Shown here one piece after another: positions 10,020-19,107 of a stretch of DNA of 43,799 nt (the stretch's first letter is position 1; each line of letters starts with the position of its first letter). Made by a program: the position numbers and the translations under genes. The notes below the pieces were generated by a model. That model was not told where the DNA came from and ran no database searches. It worked only from the letters and a program-made list of their open reading frames with translations. The stretch lies in assembly GCA_003209065.1 (NCBI GenBank), contig QCSX01000013.1, positions 1-43,799 on the forward strand, written 5' to 3'. The DNA is from Prochlorococcus sp. AG-670-N10. Lineage in GTDB: Bacteria; Cyanobacteriota; Cyanobacteriia; PCC-6307; Cyanobiaceae.

Positions 10020-10385
10020 GTGGCCAGGATTGCAGGAATTGACATACCTCGTGAAAAACGAGTTGAGATTGCACTCACATACATCTATGGAATTGGTCTG
10101 ACTAGATCAAAAATAATCCTATCGAATACAGGAGTTAATCCTGACACTCGTGTAAAAGATTTATCAGATAGCGATGTTCAAAAATTGAGAGTTGCTGCAG
10201 AAGATTTTACCGTTGAGGGAGATTTACGTAGGCAAGAGGGAATGGCTTTAAAACGCTTGCAAGATATTGGTTGTGTTCGAGGCAGGAGACATAGAATGAG
10301 CCTACCTGTTAGAGGTCAGAGAACAAGAACTAATGCTAGAACGAGACGAGGTTCAAGAAAAACAGTTGCAGGAAGAAAAAAATAA
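10020..10385 (+). CDS. rpsM: 30S ribosomal protein S13
   Basis: S13 (121 aa) lies at the top of the 30S head and contacts the P-site tRNA and L5. It starts with GTG ([20 protein letters not shown]) and includes the helix-hairpin-helix-like [19 protein letters not shown] region and the basic tail [14 protein letters not shown]. No Shine-Dalgarno element is visible in the 45-base leader. Start choice is fixed by homology. Confidence 0.97.
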   Translation: MARIAGIDIPREKRVEIALTYIYGIGLTRSKIILSNTGVNPDTRVKDLSDSDVQKLRVAAEDFTVEGDLRRQEGMALKRLQDIGCVRGRRHRMSLPVRGQRTRTNARTRRGSRKTVAGRKK

Positions 10386-10429
10386 TTAATAAATTTTAAA
10401 AGAAACTTAACTTAATTATCTAAACTGTT

Positions 10430-10822
10430 ATGGCAGCTCCAGTAAAAAAAACAGGATCAAAGAAATCCAAGAAAAATATACCAAATGGTGTGGTACATAT
10501 TCAAAGTACCTTCAATAACACTATTGTATCTATTAGTGATACTTCAGGACATGTAATTTCTTGGTCTTCTGCAGGTGCAAGTGGATTTAAAGGCGCCAGA
10601 AAAGGTACGCCATTCGCTGCTCAAACAGCTGCCGAAGCAGCAGCAAAAAGAGCTCTTGACCAAGGGATGAGACAAATAGAAGTATTAGTTAGAGGCCCTG
10701 GCTCAGGTAGGGAAACCGCCATAAGAGCTTTACAAGTTGCCGGTTTAGAAATAACTCTAATAAGAGATGTAACTCCATTACCTCATAATGGATGTAGAAG
10801 ACCTAAACGTAGACGCGTTTAG
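10430..10822 (+). CDS. rpsK: 30S ribosomal protein S11
   Basis: S11 (130 aa) is in the platform of the small subunit, next to the E-site mRNA. The core [19 protein letters not shown] and the ending [16 protein letters not shown] are invariant features. It stands between rpsM and rpoA in the alpha-operon order. The gene rpsD, present in this operon in enterobacteria, is not here. Confidence 0.98.
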   Translation: MAAPVKKTGSKKSKKNIPNGVVHIQSTFNNTIVSISDTSGHVISWSSAGASGFKGARKGTPFAAQTAAEAAAKRALDQGMRQIEVLVRGPGSGRETAIRALQVAGLEITLIRDVTPLPHNGCRRPKRRRV

Positions 10823-10871
10823 AACTTAACCATTTCCATACCCCCAAACCAAACTTTCAAAATTTTTTTCC

Positions 10872-11810
10872 GTGTTGCAATACCAGATTGACAGAATCGA
10901 TCATCAAACAGCAAATGATCGTTCCCAAACAGGAACATTTCTAATTGGCCCCTTAGAAAGAGGACAAGCTACCACCCTCGGCAACTCTTTAAGAAGAGTT
11001 CTTATGGGAGGACTTGAAGGAAGTGCTGTTACTGCTGTGAGAATTGCAGGAATTAATCATGAATATGCCACCATCCCAGGTGTTAGAGAAGATGTCCTAG
11101 ATATTCTTTTAAATTGTAAGCAACTTTCTATTAATAGTTCGAATCCAGAAGTTGAAATTGGAAGATTAGTTGTAAATGGTCCAATGGAAGTAAAGGCAAA
11201 TGACATTCAATTTTCCTCACAAGTTGAAGTTGTTGACGGTGATAAGCCTATTGCAACTATTCAAGAAGGACATAATCTAGAGCTTGAAATACATGTAGAA
11301 AGAGGTGTGGGTTATAGACCTGTAGATCGTAGAAACCAAGAAACTACATCTATTGACTTGCTTCAAATTGATGCTGTTTTTATGCCTGTAAAGAGAGTTA
11401 ATTTTTCAATAGATGAAACTGCTGTAGCAGAGGGAACAACTGGTAGAGAAAGATTAACAATGGAAGTTGTAACGGACGGCTCAACTAGCCCTGATGATGC
11501 AATCGCAGAAGCTGCAAATCAGTTAATTGAACTTTTTCAGCCACTAGCGACTGTTACAATGGTTGAAGAAATACCTGAAGAGCCAGAACCATCTCCTGAA
11601 GCTCAAATTCCATTAGAAGAATTAAACTTGTCTGTTAGAGCTTATAATTGTTTAAAAAGGGCTCAAGTTAATTCTGTTTCAGATTTAATGGGATTTAGTT
11701 ATGAAGATCTTTTAGAAATTAAGAACTTTGGCTCAAAATCTGCTGATGAGGTTATTGAAGCTCTTGAACGCATAGGTATTTCTATTCCACAAAGCAGGAC
11801 ATCTGTTTAA
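10872..11810 (+). CDS. rpoA: DNA-directed RNA polymerase alpha subunit
   Basis: Alpha (312 aa) dimerises to nucleate RNA polymerase assembly. The N-terminal domain has [20 protein letters not shown]; the C-terminal domain, roughly 245-312, has [19 protein letters not shown] and [16 protein letters not shown], the helix-hairpin-helix that contacts UP elements and activators. It starts with GTG; the 49-base leader is C- and A-rich without a Shine-Dalgarno element. An acidic/proline linker ([14 protein letters not shown]) joins the domains. Confidence 0.98.
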   Translation: MLQYQIDRIDHQTANDRSQTGTFLIGPLERGQATTLGNSLRRVLMGGLEGSAVTAVRIAGINHEYATIPGVREDVLDILLNCKQLSINSSNPEVEIGRLVVNGPMEVKANDIQFSSQVEVVDGDKPIATIQEGHNLELEIHVERGVGYRPVDRRNQETTSIDLLQIDAVFMPVKRVNFSIDETAVAEGTTGRERLTMEVVTDGSTSPDDAIAEAANQLIELFQPLATVTMVEEIPEEPEPSPEAQIPLEELNLSVRAYNCLKRAQVNSVSDLMGFSYEDLLEIKNFGSKSADEVIEALERIGISIPQSRTSV

Positions 11811-11825
11811 CAAACTTTTGAGATT

Positions 11826-12176
11826 ATGAGACATCAACTTAGAATTCCTCTTTTAAGCAAACCAGCGGATCAAAGGAAAGCTCTTCTTCGAGGCTTAACT
11901 ACACAACTTATTAGAGAAGGTAGAGTAACTACTACGAAAGCTAGAGCCAAGGCTTTAAGAAATGAAACTGAAAGAATGATCTCCTTAGCAAAAGAAGGGA
12001 CTTTATCTGCCAGAAGAAGAGCTATTGGATATATTTATGATAAAAAGTTAGTTCATTCATTATTCGAAAAAGCTCAAGAAAGATATGGTGATAGAGATGG
12101 CGGTTATACACGAATAGTTCGAACTGTTGCAAGAAGAGGTGATAATGCTCAAATGGCTATTATTGAACTTGTGTAA
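11826..12176 (+). CDS. rplQ: 50S ribosomal protein L17
   Basis: L17 (116 aa) lies close to the peptide tunnel exit. The start [20 protein letters not shown] and the middle segment [18 protein letters not shown] define the family. It follows rpoA by 15 bases, as in nearly all bacteria, and is followed by truA, a cyanobacteria-like linkage. Confidence 0.97.
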   Translation: MRHQLRIPLLSKPADQRKALLRGLTTQLIREGRVTTTKARAKALRNETERMISLAKEGTLSARRRAIGYIYDKKLVHSLFEKAQERYGDRDGGYTRIVRTVARRGDNAQMAIIELV

Positions 12177-12212
12177 GATAAAAACTAAATATTTGAATTA
12201 ATAATATAACTT

Positions 12213-13019
12213 TTGAAAAGAGTAGCTTTAATAATCCAATATGATGGATCCTTTTTTTCTGGTTGGCAAAGACAAAAAAACGCAATAAGTATTCAAGAGA
12301 CTATAGAAAATGCTCTTTTCAAAGTATCTAATCAAAGAATAAAAACATTTGCTGCTGGCAGAACTGATGCTGGAGTTCATGCTTCGGGTCAGGTAATTCA
12401 TTTTGATATTGAGTTTGTAATTCCAAGTGAACGGTATGCAGATGTTTTAAATAGTAAATTACCTCAGACAATTAGAATCTTAGAATCAGTAGAAGTGAAA
12501 AATACATGGCATGCTTGTTATTCTGCAGTTTATAGACATTATCGATACGTAATTAATAATAGTAAGATCCCAAATTTGTTTTTAAATAAGTGGTCATGGC
12601 ATAGATACCAAAAATCTCTTGATGAGTTTTCAATGTCAAAAGCTCTAGAGGGAATGCTTGGAGAACATGATTTTTTTGCTTTTCAAAAGAGTGGGAGTAA
12701 TAGGTCAACCTCTGTGACAACAATAACGTCCATAGAACTAGAAAGGACTGAGGATTTGATATTAATAGATATAAAAGCCAAAGGTTTTCTCTATGGAATG
12801 GTCCGTTCAATAGTTGGTCAACTTGTTTTAGTAGGAGAAAAGAAAATAACACCTCAAATTTTTAAAGATAGATGGAAGTTTAAAAAGAAATATGATGTTC
12901 GTGAATCAGCACCAGCTAATGGCTTATGTTTTGTTAACTCAGTATATGAAGAAACTATTTTTAAAAAGATTAACAAAAATGATCTTTTCCCTAAATTTGT
13001 AATTAAAGGTTATTCCTAG
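12213..13019 (+). CDS. truA: tRNA pseudouridine(38-40) synthase
   Basis: TruA (268 aa) converts uridines 38-40 of the tRNA anticodon arm to pseudouridine. The catalytic aspartate is D52 in AAGRTDAGVHASGQ. IQYDGSFFSGWQRQ at the N terminus and GFLYGMVRSIVGQLVLVG in the C-terminal half match the family. The start is TTG, fixed by the conserved first strand (KRVALIIQYDG). The last 20 residues after CFVNSVYEE are less conserved and may be a short extension. Confidence 0.96.
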   Translation: MKRVALIIQYDGSFFSGWQRQKNAISIQETIENALFKVSNQRIKTFAAGRTDAGVHASGQVIHFDIEFVIPSERYADVLNSKLPQTIRILESVEVKNTWHACYSAVYRHYRYVINNSKIPNLFLNKWSWHRYQKSLDEFSMSKALEGMLGEHDFFAFQKSGSNRSTSVTTITSIELERTEDLILIDIKAKGFLYGMVRSIVGQLVLVGEKKITPQIFKDRWKFKKKYDVRESAPANGLCFVNSVYEETIFKKINKNDLFPKFVIKGYS

Positions 13020-13092
13020 CTTGGATGATTTATATACTCAAATAATATGTTTAGATAATCTGAAATTATTGTTTAATCCTCCTTCAATAATG

Positions 13093-13098
13093 TAGAAT
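13093..13098 (+). promoter_or_regulatory. Candidate -10 box upstream of rplM
   Basis: TAGAAT preceded by TG occurs 38 bases before the rplM ATG in the 117-base truA-rplM spacer, one of the longest in the ribosomal cluster. The identical TGTAGAAT occurs before rpmJ. It could start a transcript for rplM-rpsI-rpmE-prfA. A -35 element is not evident. Confidence 0.33.
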
Positions 13099-13136
13099 TT
13101 AGGACTAATTTAAATTTATTCTGATAAATTATATAA

Positions 13137-13568
13137 ATGAATAAAACAATTACACCCTCTACTGAAACAATCGAAAGGAATTGGTTTTTAGTTGATGCTA
13201 AAGATCAGACACTTGGGCGTATTGCTACTGAAATAGCTTCTGTATTGCGAGGGAAAAATAAGCCAACGTTTACCCCTCATTTGGATACTGGTGATTTTGT
13301 TATTGTAGTAAATGCTGAAAAAGTAGAAGTCTCAGGTAAAAAAGCATTTCAGAAATTATATAGAAGACACTCTGGTAGACCAGGTGGAATGAAAGTAGAA
13401 AAATTTGAGGCTCTCCAGGAAAGAATTCCTGAGAGAATAATTGAGCAAGCGGTTAAAGGAATGCTTCCTCATAATTCATTAGGTAGAAAGCAATTCAAGA
13501 AATTAAAAGTATATAAAGGATCAGATCATCCTCATGCTGCACAAAATCCTGTATTATTAGGAAGCTAA
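13137..13568 (+). CDS. rplM: 50S ribosomal protein L13
   Basis: L13 (143 aa) is an early assembly protein of the large subunit. [20 protein letters not shown] near the N terminus and [20 protein letters not shown] near the C terminus are the conserved blocks. It pairs with rpsI, ten bases downstream, as in almost all bacteria. Confidence 0.98.
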   Translation: MNKTITPSTETIERNWFLVDAKDQTLGRIATEIASVLRGKNKPTFTPHLDTGDFVIVVNAEKVEVSGKKAFQKLYRRHSGRPGGMKVEKFEALQERIPERIIEQAVKGMLPHNSLGRKQFKKLKVYKGSDHPHAAQNPVLLGS

Positions 13569-13577
13569 GTTATAAAT

Positions 13578-13988
13578 ATGAATAGTCAAATAAAAAACAA
13601 GGCAGTTTACTGGGGTACCGGAAGAAGAAAAACTTCTGTGGCGAGAGTTCGTTTGATTCCAGGAAATGGCCAAATTAAAATAAACGGTCGTTCTGGCGAT
13701 GACTACTTAAACTTCAACCCGTCACACTTAAATGCAGTCAAATCACCTTTGCTAACTTTAGGTCTTGAGAACTCTTACGATATCTTTGTAAACGTCTTTG
13801 GGGGTGGTTTAACAGGTCAGGCAGATGCAATAAAGCAAGGTGCAGCTAGAGCCCTTTGCAGCTTATCTCCTGACAATAGGAAGCCTTTAAAAACAGAAGG
13901 TCATCTTAGTAGAGATCCAAGAGCAAAAGAAAGAAGAAAATATGGTCTTAAAAAAGCTAGAAAAGCTCCTCAATTCTCTAAACGTTAA
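13578..13988 (+). CDS. rpsI: 30S ribosomal protein S9
   Basis: S9 (136 aa) lies in the 30S head; its C-terminal tail reaches the P-site tRNA. The start of the core is [19 protein letters not shown] and the tail ends RKAPQFSKR, with the terminal arginine that contacts the anticodon loop present. It is followed 12 bases later by rpmE. Confidence 0.98.
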   Translation: MNSQIKNKAVYWGTGRRKTSVARVRLIPGNGQIKINGRSGDDYLNFNPSHLNAVKSPLLTLGLENSYDIFVNVFGGGLTGQADAIKQGAARALCSLSPDNRKPLKTEGHLSRDPRAKERRKYGLKKARKAPQFSKR

Positions 13989-14000
13989 GAAATTTTTATT

Positions 14001-14261
14001 ATGCCTAAATCAGAAATTCATCCTAAATGGTATCCAGATGCAAAGGTTATTTGTAATGGAGAAGTCGTTATGACAACAGGTTCAACTAAACCCGAGCTAC
14101 ATGTTGATGTGTGGAGTGGTAATCATCCTTTCTTCACTGGAACCCAGAAGATTCTAGATACAGAAGGTAGGGTTGATAGATTTATGAAGAAATACGGAAT
14201 GGGGTCGGCTGATTCTGCTACTTCAAAAGAAATAAAAGTATCCAAAGAATCAGATAAATAG
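14001..14261 (+). CDS. rpmE: 50S ribosomal protein L31, zinc-free type
   Basis: L31 (86 aa) bridges the central protuberance and the 30S head. IHPKWYPDAKVICNGEV and SGNHPFFTGTQKI fit the family. Of the four cysteines that bind zinc in E. coli L31, only one (C18) remains; the others are replaced (CNG instead of CSC, DVWSGN instead of DVCSKC). This is therefore a C-minus form, in contrast to the zinc-type L36 nearby. The C-terminal 16 residues are a charged, Ser/Lys-rich tail. Confidence 0.96.
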   Translation: MPKSEIHPKWYPDAKVICNGEVVMTTGSTKPELHVDVWSGNHPFFTGTQKILDTEGRVDRFMKKYGMGSADSATSKEIKVSKESDK

Positions 14262-14294
14262 AAATTTACGAATCATAAATTAAGCAAATTTTAA

Positions 14295-15389
14295 TTGGAA
14301 TATACAACATTAATTGCAAGGTTGAAAAATGCTTCAGAAAGTTTTGTAAATTTAGAAATGCAGCTTGCTGATCCTGACATCGCAAATAATCCTAAAAAAC
14401 TAGAGTCAATAGCCAGAGAAAGAGCCAAGTTGGAGCCATTAGTAATAGATTTTAATCAATTGCTTGATACTGATAAAGAAATTAACGATTCAAAACAATT
14501 ACTCAGAGATAATAGAAATGATAAAGACATGGAATCTTTGATTAATGAAGAATTATGTAGTCTAGAAGATCTCAAGAATAAACTGATTCAAAAACTAACA
14601 ATTGCTTTATTACCTAAGGATCCCCGAGATGATAGAAGTGTGATGTTGGAAATTAGAGCTGGAGCAGGAGGAAATGAAGCTTGTATTTGGGCTGGTGATC
14701 TAGCAAGAATGTATGAAAGATATGGACAAAAAATTGGGTGGTCAGTAAAACCTATCAGCGCTTCTGAATCCGATATGGGAGGATTTAAAGAATTAGTTAT
14801 TTCTGTAAAAGGAGATTCTGTTTATAGCCAATTAAAATTTGAGGCAGGTGTTCATAGAGTTCAAAGAGTGCCAGCTACTGAATCTCAAGGTAGAGTTCAT
14901 ACCTCTACTGCTACAGTTGCAGTTATGCCTGAGGCTGATCCAGTAGAAGTTAAGATTGATCCAACTGAGATAGAAATTGGTACAGCTAGATCAGGTGGTG
15001 CTGGAGGTCAAAATGTTAATAAGGTAGAGACTGCTATCGATCTTATTCACAAGCCGACAGGCATAAGAGTATTTTGTACTCAAGAAAGATCTCAGCTACA
15101 AAATCGTGAGCGAGCCATGGAAATTCTAAGAGCTAAATTATATGAAATTCAATTGAAAGAAGCTAACGATAAAGAGAGGTCACAAAGGCTAATGCAGGTT
15201 GGAAGTGGAGATAGAAGCGAAAAAATCAGAACTTATAATTTTAAAGATAATAGAACTACTGATCATAGATTGGGATCCAATTTTTCATTAGAGCCAATTC
15301 TGTCAGGACAACTTGATGAAGTTATTGATGCTTGCTTAGCACAAGAACAGAAAAGATTGATGGAAGATTTTAATGAGAATCAAAATTAA
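14295..15389 (+). CDS. prfA: Peptide chain release factor 1
   Basis: RF1 (364 aa) ends translation at UAG and UAA. The stop-codon tripeptide PAT is at residues 193-195 and the catalytic GGQ at 237-239 in [14 protein letters not shown]. It starts with TTG ([15 protein letters not shown]), placed by fit to the family N terminus. It closes the ribosomal cluster and converges on the HNH gene with only six bases between the stops. Confidence 0.97.
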   Translation: MEYTTLIARLKNASESFVNLEMQLADPDIANNPKKLESIARERAKLEPLVIDFNQLLDTDKEINDSKQLLRDNRNDKDMESLINEELCSLEDLKNKLIQKLTIALLPKDPRDDRSVMLEIRAGAGGNEACIWAGDLARMYERYGQKIGWSVKPISASESDMGGFKELVISVKGDSVYSQLKFEAGVHRVQRVPATESQGRVHTSTATVAVMPEADPVEVKIDPTEIEIGTARSGGAGGQNVNKVETAIDLIHKPTGIRVFCTQERSQLQNRERAMEILRAKLYEIQLKEANDKERSQRLMQVGSGDRSEKIRTYNFKDNRTTDHRLGSNFSLEPILSGQLDEVIDACLAQEQKRLMEDFNENQN

Positions 15390-15395
15390 ATAACA

Positions 15396-15908
15396 TTAAT
15401 ATTTAGCAGCTAAACCAATTACATATTTACTCCATTCTTTGTGTCTGCCAGAGTCTATTTGTCTTGTTGCTTCGAAATTTAGATTGCTTAGTGGGCGATA
15501 AGGTTTTCGTTTTAAGGGCATATTTGCTTCTTCTGGGGTCTTATTACCTTTTTGTACATTACATCGAAGACATGCGGTTGTTACATTTTCCCAATTATCA
15601 GTTCCACCTCTGCTTCTGGGTAACACATGATCAATAGATAAATCACTACCTCTGTGGTTACAATATTGACAGGAATTATTATCTCTAAGAAGTATATTTT
15701 TTCTTGTTAGGGCTACTTCTCTGAAGGGAACTTTAACGTAGTAACGTAATCTAATAACAGTAGGTAGGTTTTGCCCAGAATGTATGGCAAATGATTGATC
15801 TTCTTCTAAACTTTCTGCTTTACCTTTAATCATTAAAATTACAGCTCTTCGCCAAGAAGTGATGTTTAAAGGTTCATAAGATGCATTTAAAACAAGAGTC
15901 TGGCCCAT
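15396..15908 (-). CDS. HNH endonuclease family protein
   Basis: A 170-residue protein of the cyanobacterial HNH nuclease family. Counting from a possible upstream start at 15959, the HNH module has C97/C100, the D110-H111 pair in LSIDHVLPRSRGG, N125, and C130/C133, so the metal-binding and catalytic residues are complete. I prefer ATG 15908 (MGQTLVLNASYEPLNI), because 15959 would leave only 18 bases to the divergent alr gene and adds an atypical leader. Its cellular role is not established; there is no methylase or phage context, so a restriction or homing function is unlikely. Confidence 0.85.
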   Translation of the reverse strand: MGQTLVLNASYEPLNITSWRRAVILMIKGKAESLEEDQSFAIHSGQNLPTVIRLRYYVKVPFREVALTRKNILLRDNNSCQYCNHRGSDLSIDHVLPRSRGGTDNWENVTTACLRCNVQKGNKTPEEANMPLKRKPYRPLSNLNFEATRQIDSGRHKEWSKYVIGLAAKY

Positions 15909-15977
15909 GCCAAAAATCAATTTACATGTCATGCTAGCGGTATATTTAAATAAGCGCATATAATCGCGTATACGTTA

Positions 15978-17177
15978 ATGCCATTTCTCTTGAATAAAAG
16001 AAAAAATAATTTTGATAATCGTCCAAGTATTGAAGGAGAAATAGATCCAACTCAAAGAGCTTGGATAGAAGTAAGTGGAAAAGCAATAGAGGCAAACGTC
16101 AGGAAATTAAAATCAAAATTAAAAAAAAATTGTGAATTCATGGCAGTTGTTAAGGCGGATGGATACGGACATGATGCAAAGGTTGTATCTGAAAATGCTA
16201 TTAAAGGTGGTGCTTCTCAATTAGGGGTAGCAACCTTAAAGGAGGGAATAAAACTTCGTTCTTTTGGAATAAATATCCCAATTCTTGTCCTTGGTAATCT
16301 TTATACAAAAAAAGACCTTTTAATATGTTTTAGAAATGATTTGATGCCGACTATTAGTAATATGAGGGAATGTTTGATTTGTAATAACATTGGAAAGGGT
16401 AATAATTTAAAATTTTCGTTGCATTTAAAAGTTGATACTGGGATGTCAAGATTGGGATTTGAATGTAATCAGTTTATTCAACAATTTAAAAATATTAAAT
16501 CTCTTGAAAATATTACTGTTAAGGGAATATATAGTCATCTTGCTTGCGCAGATGAACATAATGTAATGAATCCTAAAAGTAAAACCCAATTACAAAAAGA
16601 AAAGTTTCAAGAATTATTGAAACTTTTAAAAATAGATAAAAAAGAAAATATTAAGATTCATCTTGCAAATTCTGCTGGCATGATTCTTGGTAAAGATTTT
16701 CATTTTGATATGGTACGCGTTGGGTTATCCATGTATGGCTATAACCCATTAGTAAAGATAAATGGAAACTTATTTCTTAAACCTGCTTTATTTTTAAAGG
16801 CTAAAGTTACTTTTGTTCGAACCATTGAAAAAGGTACTGGCGTGAGTTACGGAAATAAATTTGTTAGTGACAGAAAAACAAATTTAGCTGTCTTAAGTAT
16901 TGGTTATGCTGATGGCATTATTAGAAATCTTTCTGGGAAAATAAGTTTGATATATAATAAAAAATTATATCCTCAGGTTGGATCTATAACAATGGATCAA
17001 ATGATGGTTGATATTACAGATTCTGATGATATTAAAGTTGGTAGTACTATGCTATTACTGGGATCTGAGGGAGGAAAATCAATTTCTCCGATTGATTGGG
17101 CAGATAAATGTAATAGCATTCCTTGGGAAATTCTTTGCTCTTTCAAAAATAGATTACCAAGAGTCCAAGTTGATTAG
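15978..17177 (+). CDS. alr: Alanine racemase
   Basis: Alr (399 aa) makes D-alanine for peptidoglycan using pyridoxal phosphate. The Schiff-base lysine is K59 in MAVVKADGYGHDA, the second catalytic base is Y291 in TGVSYGNKF, and HLKVDTGMSRLG (149-160) and GSITMDQMMVDIT (336-348) are conserved. About 25 polar residues precede the core. It is transcribed away from the HNH gene. Confidence 0.96.
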   Translation: MPFLLNKRKNNFDNRPSIEGEIDPTQRAWIEVSGKAIEANVRKLKSKLKKNCEFMAVVKADGYGHDAKVVSENAIKGGASQLGVATLKEGIKLRSFGINIPILVLGNLYTKKDLLICFRNDLMPTISNMRECLICNNIGKGNNLKFSLHLKVDTGMSRLGFECNQFIQQFKNIKSLENITVKGIYSHLACADEHNVMNPKSKTQLQKEKFQELLKLLKIDKKENIKIHLANSAGMILGKDFHFDMVRVGLSMYGYNPLVKINGNLFLKPALFLKAKVTFVRTIEKGTGVSYGNKFVSDRKTNLAVLSIGYADGIIRNLSGKISLIYNKKLYPQVGSITMDQMMVDITDSDDIKVGSTMLLLGSEGGKSISPIDWADKCNSIPWEILCSFKNRLPRVQVD

Positions 17178-17238
17178 ACATTTCGATTAAATAAATAATT
17201 TTGAATGTTTGCTAAAAAATTGATAGTGTATAAGAACT

Positions 17239-17327
17239 GGAGAGGTGGCTGAGTGGTTGAAAGCGGCTCCCTGCTAAGGAGTTACAGGAGGTAACTTTTG
17301 TCGAGGGTTCGAATCCCTCCCTCTCCG
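17239..17327 (+). tRNA. tRNA-Ser (anticodon GCU)
   Basis: An 89-base cloverleaf: acceptor arms GGAGAGG (17239-17245) and CCTCTCC (17320-17326) with discriminator G at 17327; anticodon loop CTGCTAA with GCT at 17273-17275; a long variable arm typical of class II serine tRNAs; T-loop GGTTCGAATCC. It reads AGC/AGU codons. The 3' CCA is not encoded. TATAAG at 17229-17234, immediately upstream, may belong to its promoter. There is no attachment-site duplication nearby, so no island is inserted here. Confidence 0.97.
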
Positions 17328-17435
17328 TATTTAATTAATATGAGCTAAGTTAATCTGAAATGGCTACTTTGAGTGTATTGAATTTCCGTATTCATTTTTC
17401 ATACTTATTTAGATGAAACAGATCACTTCATATTT

Positions 17436-18089
17436 ATGACTGGCTTTCTTCGTGAGTGGATTAAGGCTCTCGGCTTCCGCAGGCTTTTGTTTATATTTAC
17501 TCTGTTGCTAATTTTGGTTTGGTCAGGACCAAACTTAGCGATTCCTAACTCTGATTCACTTGACTATTTTCTATTAGAGACACTTCGTCGATGGATACCT
17601 GATTCCTTTGGTCCTCCCTTAGCTTTCATTTACCAATTGAGCGGAACGCAATTTACTGGTTTATTGGTAATCTCCTTATTATTTTATTTTATATTCAAGC
17701 GCTTTTGGGCAGATTTTATATGTTTGTTTTTTGGTACTTCAGGCATTTTATTTATCATCGATCGCATCTTGAAACCATGGTTTGATCGCCCCCGTCCAGA
17801 TGCTTCTTCTCTAGTTCTTACTGGCTCAAGTTTCCCAAGTGGGCATGCTGCTGGATCTATAGTTTTTTATTTTATGATTTGTACTCTTTTATCAACTCAC
17901 TATCAGCGAATACGTCGCCCATTGTTTGTGTTTTCTAGCCTTTGGGTTTCTCTTATATGGTTAAGTACTCTATATTGTAGAGCTCACTGGCCAAGTGATA
18001 TTATTGCTGGTGCTTCAGTAGGTTTTGTCTGGCTCAGCATGTGTTTGGCAGGTCTAAGAGTATGGAAGAGATATAGAAGTTTGCCCTAG
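17436..18089 (+). CDS. PAP2-superfamily membrane phosphatase
   Basis: A 217-residue membrane protein with about five to six hydrophobic segments and the acid-phosphatase motifs of the PAP2/undecaprenyl-pyrophosphatase superfamily: K113...RPRP (118-121), PSGH (134-137) and H184-WPSD. In motif 3 (SRxxxxxHxxxD) the arginine six residues before H184 is threonine (T178), although R182 is near. The substrate could be a lipid phosphate or undecaprenyl diphosphate; sequence does not tell. It stands alone between the tRNA and a convergent HAD gene. Confidence 0.87.
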   Translation: MTGFLREWIKALGFRRLLFIFTLLLILVWSGPNLAIPNSDSLDYFLLETLRRWIPDSFGPPLAFIYQLSGTQFTGLLVISLLFYFIFKRFWADFICLFFGTSGILFIIDRILKPWFDRPRPDASSLVLTGSSFPSGHAAGSIVFYFMICTLLSTHYQRIRRPLFVFSSLWVSLIWLSTLYCRAHWPSDIIAGASVGFVWLSMCLAGLRVWKRYRSLP

Positions 18090-18220
18090 ACTCAAGGATG
18101 ATTTTATGACTGATCCTATTTACTTAAAATTCTCCTAGAAATATCTTCAATAAATTGTTACGTCATTGAATAAAGTGTTTCGGAGATAATGATTGCCCCT
18201 AATTTCGTCTTTTTGGGTTT

Positions 18221-19009
18221 CTATAACAATTTAAGGTTAATATTTAATAGTTCATTTACTGAATTCACAATTAAATCAGCTCCTTTTTCTTTTAATTTGG
18301 ATTCATATAAATCACGTTCTTTTTTACGGCTTTCTAAATGAAGATGCGGTGGAGCTATTCCTAAGCTTATGAATTTTTGACTTGGAATTTTTTTTCTTGC
18401 ATTTAAAACTGTTTGAACATCAGCGATAGTATCGCCAATATAAGCAATTGGTAAATTTGAAGAGCCTAGCTTATCTTTTGATAACTTTTTGGCTAAGTAA
18501 ATAAAACCTTGAGGATCTGGTTTGTCAGGAGCATCACCCATTGCTATTAATGGGGGAGATTCTAATTTTAGTCTCTTTTCTAATACAAACTTTGCAGATG
18601 CAGATTCGGCTCCACTTACGAATCCCCAACTAATCCCTTGTAAACTTAATAAGGTAAAAAATTCTTTTTCCACTAATAACTCCTCATTTCTTATAAAACC
18701 TGACCAGTCATTACTATCCTTGTTTGGATTACCACCAAAGTAGAAGTCTTCAAAACATCGAATTATATCTTGTCTTTGAGGTGGTTTAAGGTTGGGGTTT
18801 TTGCTTTTAATATTCCTCTTTATTAGTTCTAAACTTAAATCCCAATCGTTATTCCAGATACCTTCGTTTTTTGCATTATCTATATCTCTATAACTAGGTT
18901 CCCAACCACAAAATCGATAAACTGTTTTTTTTAGGGAAAGTCTATAACTGTTTTCAACGCTTCGTATAACACCATCGATATCGAATAAAATTACACTAAC
19001 ATTATTCAA
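18221..19009 (-). CDS. HAD-superfamily phosphatase, subfamily IA type
   Basis: A 262-residue haloacid-dehalogenase-like hydrolase. Motif I is DIDGVIRSVENSYR with the nucleophile D10 and acid/base D12; GFVSGAES carries the motif II region; GDAPDKPDPQGF contains the motif III lysine; IGDTIADVQ is motif IV. It resembles the small cyanobacterial/archaeal clade of uncharacterised subfamily IA enzymes. The substrate is unknown. It lies downstream of cbiG-cobJ on the same strand with a 98-base gap, so co-transcription is possible. Confidence 0.85.
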   Translation of the reverse strand: MNNVSVILFDIDGVIRSVENSYRLSLKKTVYRFCGWEPSYRDIDNAKNEGIWNNDWDLSLELIKRNIKSKNPNLKPPQRQDIIRCFEDFYFGGNPNKDSNDWSGFIRNEELLVEKEFFTLLSLQGISWGFVSGAESASAKFVLEKRLKLESPPLIAMGDAPDKPDPQGFIYLAKKLSKDKLGSSNLPIAYIGDTIADVQTVLNARKKIPSQKFISLGIAPPHLHLESRKKERDLYESKLKEKGADLIVNSVNELLNINLKLL

Positions 19010-19107
19010 GGAATTAATCTCAATGCTATCTACTAAACATTAATATTCTCTTGCAAAAAAAGCAAAAACTAAATATTTAATCATCAAAATAAGATTTTTT
19101 TTTGAAA

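Noticed and set aside
17239..17327. tRNA-Ser as an integration site
   Set aside because: I find no repeat of the tRNA 3' end in the window and no integrase nearby.
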